Below are positions 5,361 to 6,167 of a stretch of DNA of 6,167 nt, piece by piece (the stretch's first letter is position 1; every line of letters begins with the position of its first letter). This DNA comes from Leptolyngbyaceae cyanobacterium M65_K2018_010. GTDB taxonomy: Bacteria > Cyanobacteriota > Cyanobacteriia > Phormidesmidales > Phormidesmidaceae. Location: NCBI GenBank assembly GCA_015295885.1, contig DVEE01000289.1:1-6167 (forward strand), written 5' to 3'. The position numbers were made by a program, and so were the translations under genes. Below the pieces are notes generated by a model that was not told the DNA's origin, did no database searches, and saw only the letters and a list, made by a program, of their open reading frames with translations.

Positions 5361-5450
5361 ATGGTAGTGAGTAGGGCGGCAATTGCTGGGCCCCAAGCGG
5401 CGACCCAAGGTTGTTCCGCCTACGGCCTGGGCACCTTCCTCTTGTACTGA
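5361..5450 (+). CDS. Possible 29-residue leader ORF
   Basis: An ATG-to-TGA frame of 29 codons (begins MVVSRAAIAG, ends GTFLLY) whose stop lies 12 bases before the start of the universal stress gene and just before its Shine-Dalgarno. It has no ribosome binding site of its own, no recognisable motif, and is short enough to be chance. If translated, it could couple with the downstream gene. Confidence 0.12.
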   Translation: MVVSRAAIAGPQAATQGCSAYGLGTFLLY

Positions 5451-5462
5451 GATGAGGCAATT

Positions 5463-6167
5463 ATGTTTCAACGGGCTCTCATTTGTACGGACTTCACCGA
5501 TGGTATGCAACGCTTGGCGCAGTTTGTACCCAGCCTGGCGACTGGCGGCTTCCGCTCTTTGATCTTCTTTCACAATGTGGCCGTGGATGCCGAGCGCGAA
5601 ATTCCCAGTGCTGATCCCGAACAGTTGGCCAAGCCCAAGCAGCAACTGAGTGAACTATTGCGAGTAGACCCCGCCCAGGTTGAGGTTAAGGTCGAAGTGC
5701 AGATGGGTCGGGTTAGTGAAAATATTATCAAGTTGGCTAAGCAATACCAGGTGGATGTCATCTTTTTGGGGACTCCCACTCGCACCCTGTTGGAAGAAAA
5801 AATCTTTGGCAGCAACACCATGCAACTGGCAGAGAAAACTGCCGTGCCCCTACTGATCCTGCGGCCCCAGTTGATCTCTACCTACACTACGGCAGAGTTA
5901 GAATTGCGGTGCGCCCACCTGTTTCGATACCTACTGGTCCCCTACGATGGTAGCCCGGGGGGGAAGACCCTGATCGAGAAAATTCGCCGGCAGGTGCAAA
6001 ACAACCCCAATTCGGTGCTAGAGCGGGTTCGTTTACTCTGGGTCATTGACGAAAATATTCGGCCCGAGTTCTATGGCGATCGGCCCGTGCAACAAGCGGA
6101 AGAAGAACTCAGCCAGGTACAGGCGGAGCTCGCCAAACTCGGGTTAGTGGTGAACACGTCGGTAGTT
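5463..6167 (+). CDS. Tandem universal stress protein (UspA family), 3' partial
   Basis: The first 235 residues of a cytoplasmic universal stress protein that runs off the right edge. Domain 1 (about 1-135) starts with FQRALICTDFTDG, the usual first strand and Asp (D10), and ends with TAVPLLILRP. Domain 2 starts near residue 154 with FRYLLVPYDGS, again with the first-strand Asp (D162). USPs bind ATP or other nucleotides and help cells survive starvation and other stresses; the two-domain form is common. In domain 1 the motif G-x2-G-x9-G-S is G103-x2-T106-x9-G116-S117, so the second glycine is replaced by Thr. This may weaken nucleotide binding. ATG 5463 is supported by GAGG at 5454-5457, five bases before it. 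It sits downstream of nblA behind a terminator, so it is probably transcribed on its own. Confidence 0.87.
   Translation, partial: MFQRALICTDFTDGMQRLAQFVPSLATGGFRSLIFFHNVAVDAEREIPSADPEQLAKPKQQLSELLRVDPAQVEVKVEVQMGRVSENIIKLAKQYQVDVIFLGTPTRTLLEEKIFGSNTMQLAEKTAVPLLILRPQLISTYTTAELELRCAHLFRYLLVPYDGSPGGKTLIEKIRRQVQNNPNSVLERVRLLWVIDENIRPEFYGDRPVQQAEEELSQVQAELAKLGLVVNTSVV

Larger units (their letters stand above)
5055..5462. other. Non-coding region between nblA and the universal stress gene
   Basis: These 408 bases hold no gene I trust. They contain the nblA 3' hairpin (5071-5095), its terminator (5170-5190), an imperfect inverted repeat CAGGGG/CCCCTG (5238-5243 and 5254-5259), a weak promoter candidate (TTGGTT at 5305-5310 with TATTAG at 5329-5334, 18-base spacing) and a 29-codon frame ending 12 bases before the next start. 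No tRNA-like fold was seen. Confidence 0.65.

Noticed and set aside
5331..5821. Minus-strand open frames opposite the universal stress gene
   Set aside because: They lie antisense to a well-supported coding region and their translations resemble no known protein.

Overview
This window most likely comes from a cyanobacterial chromosome. The clearest sign is a small gene for NblA (4860-5054), the phycobilisome-degradation adaptor found in phycobilisome-bearing cyanobacteria and, as ycf18, in red-algal plastids. Two further signs agree: one perfect HIP1 octamer (GCGATCGC, 2651-2658) and a cyanobacterial-style cell-wall amidase with a proline-rich linker. The GC-rich coding sequence would suit a filamentous Leptolyngbya-like lineage, but that placement is only a guess. 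All seven protein genes lie on the + strand. The first and last run off the window edges.

Left part (1-1729), cell wall. The catalytic end of an N-acetylmuramoyl-L-alanine amidase is followed by a secreted protein with two LysM-like repeats and a LytM/M23 fold. That fold has lost every metal-binding and catalytic position of the peptidase family. LysM plus a dead LytM domain is the layout of the amidase activator NlpD, so this pair is the most interesting item in the window.

Middle (1860-4502). Three closely spaced genes form a probable operon: an unrecognised two-span membrane protein with a proline-rich tail, a histone-deacetylase-fold amidohydrolase with an intact active site, and TrhO, a rhodanese-type tRNA U34 hydroxylase. 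The first two share a reading frame and are separated by one TAG and six sense codons.

Right part (4503-6167), stress response. A 357-base leader region contains an extended -10 promoter, a hairpin with a T tract overlapping its start point, and several smaller inverted repeats. It precedes nblA, which has a good ribosome binding site and a convincing Rho-independent terminator downstream. After a 408-base non-coding stretch comes the start of a tandem universal stress protein, which continues past the right edge.

I see no tRNA, rRNA, CRISPR array, insertion sequence or phage gene. Apart from the amidase/degenerate LytM pair and the nblA leader, the content is ordinary cyanobacterial chromosome. 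I do not see a clearly new multi-gene system.
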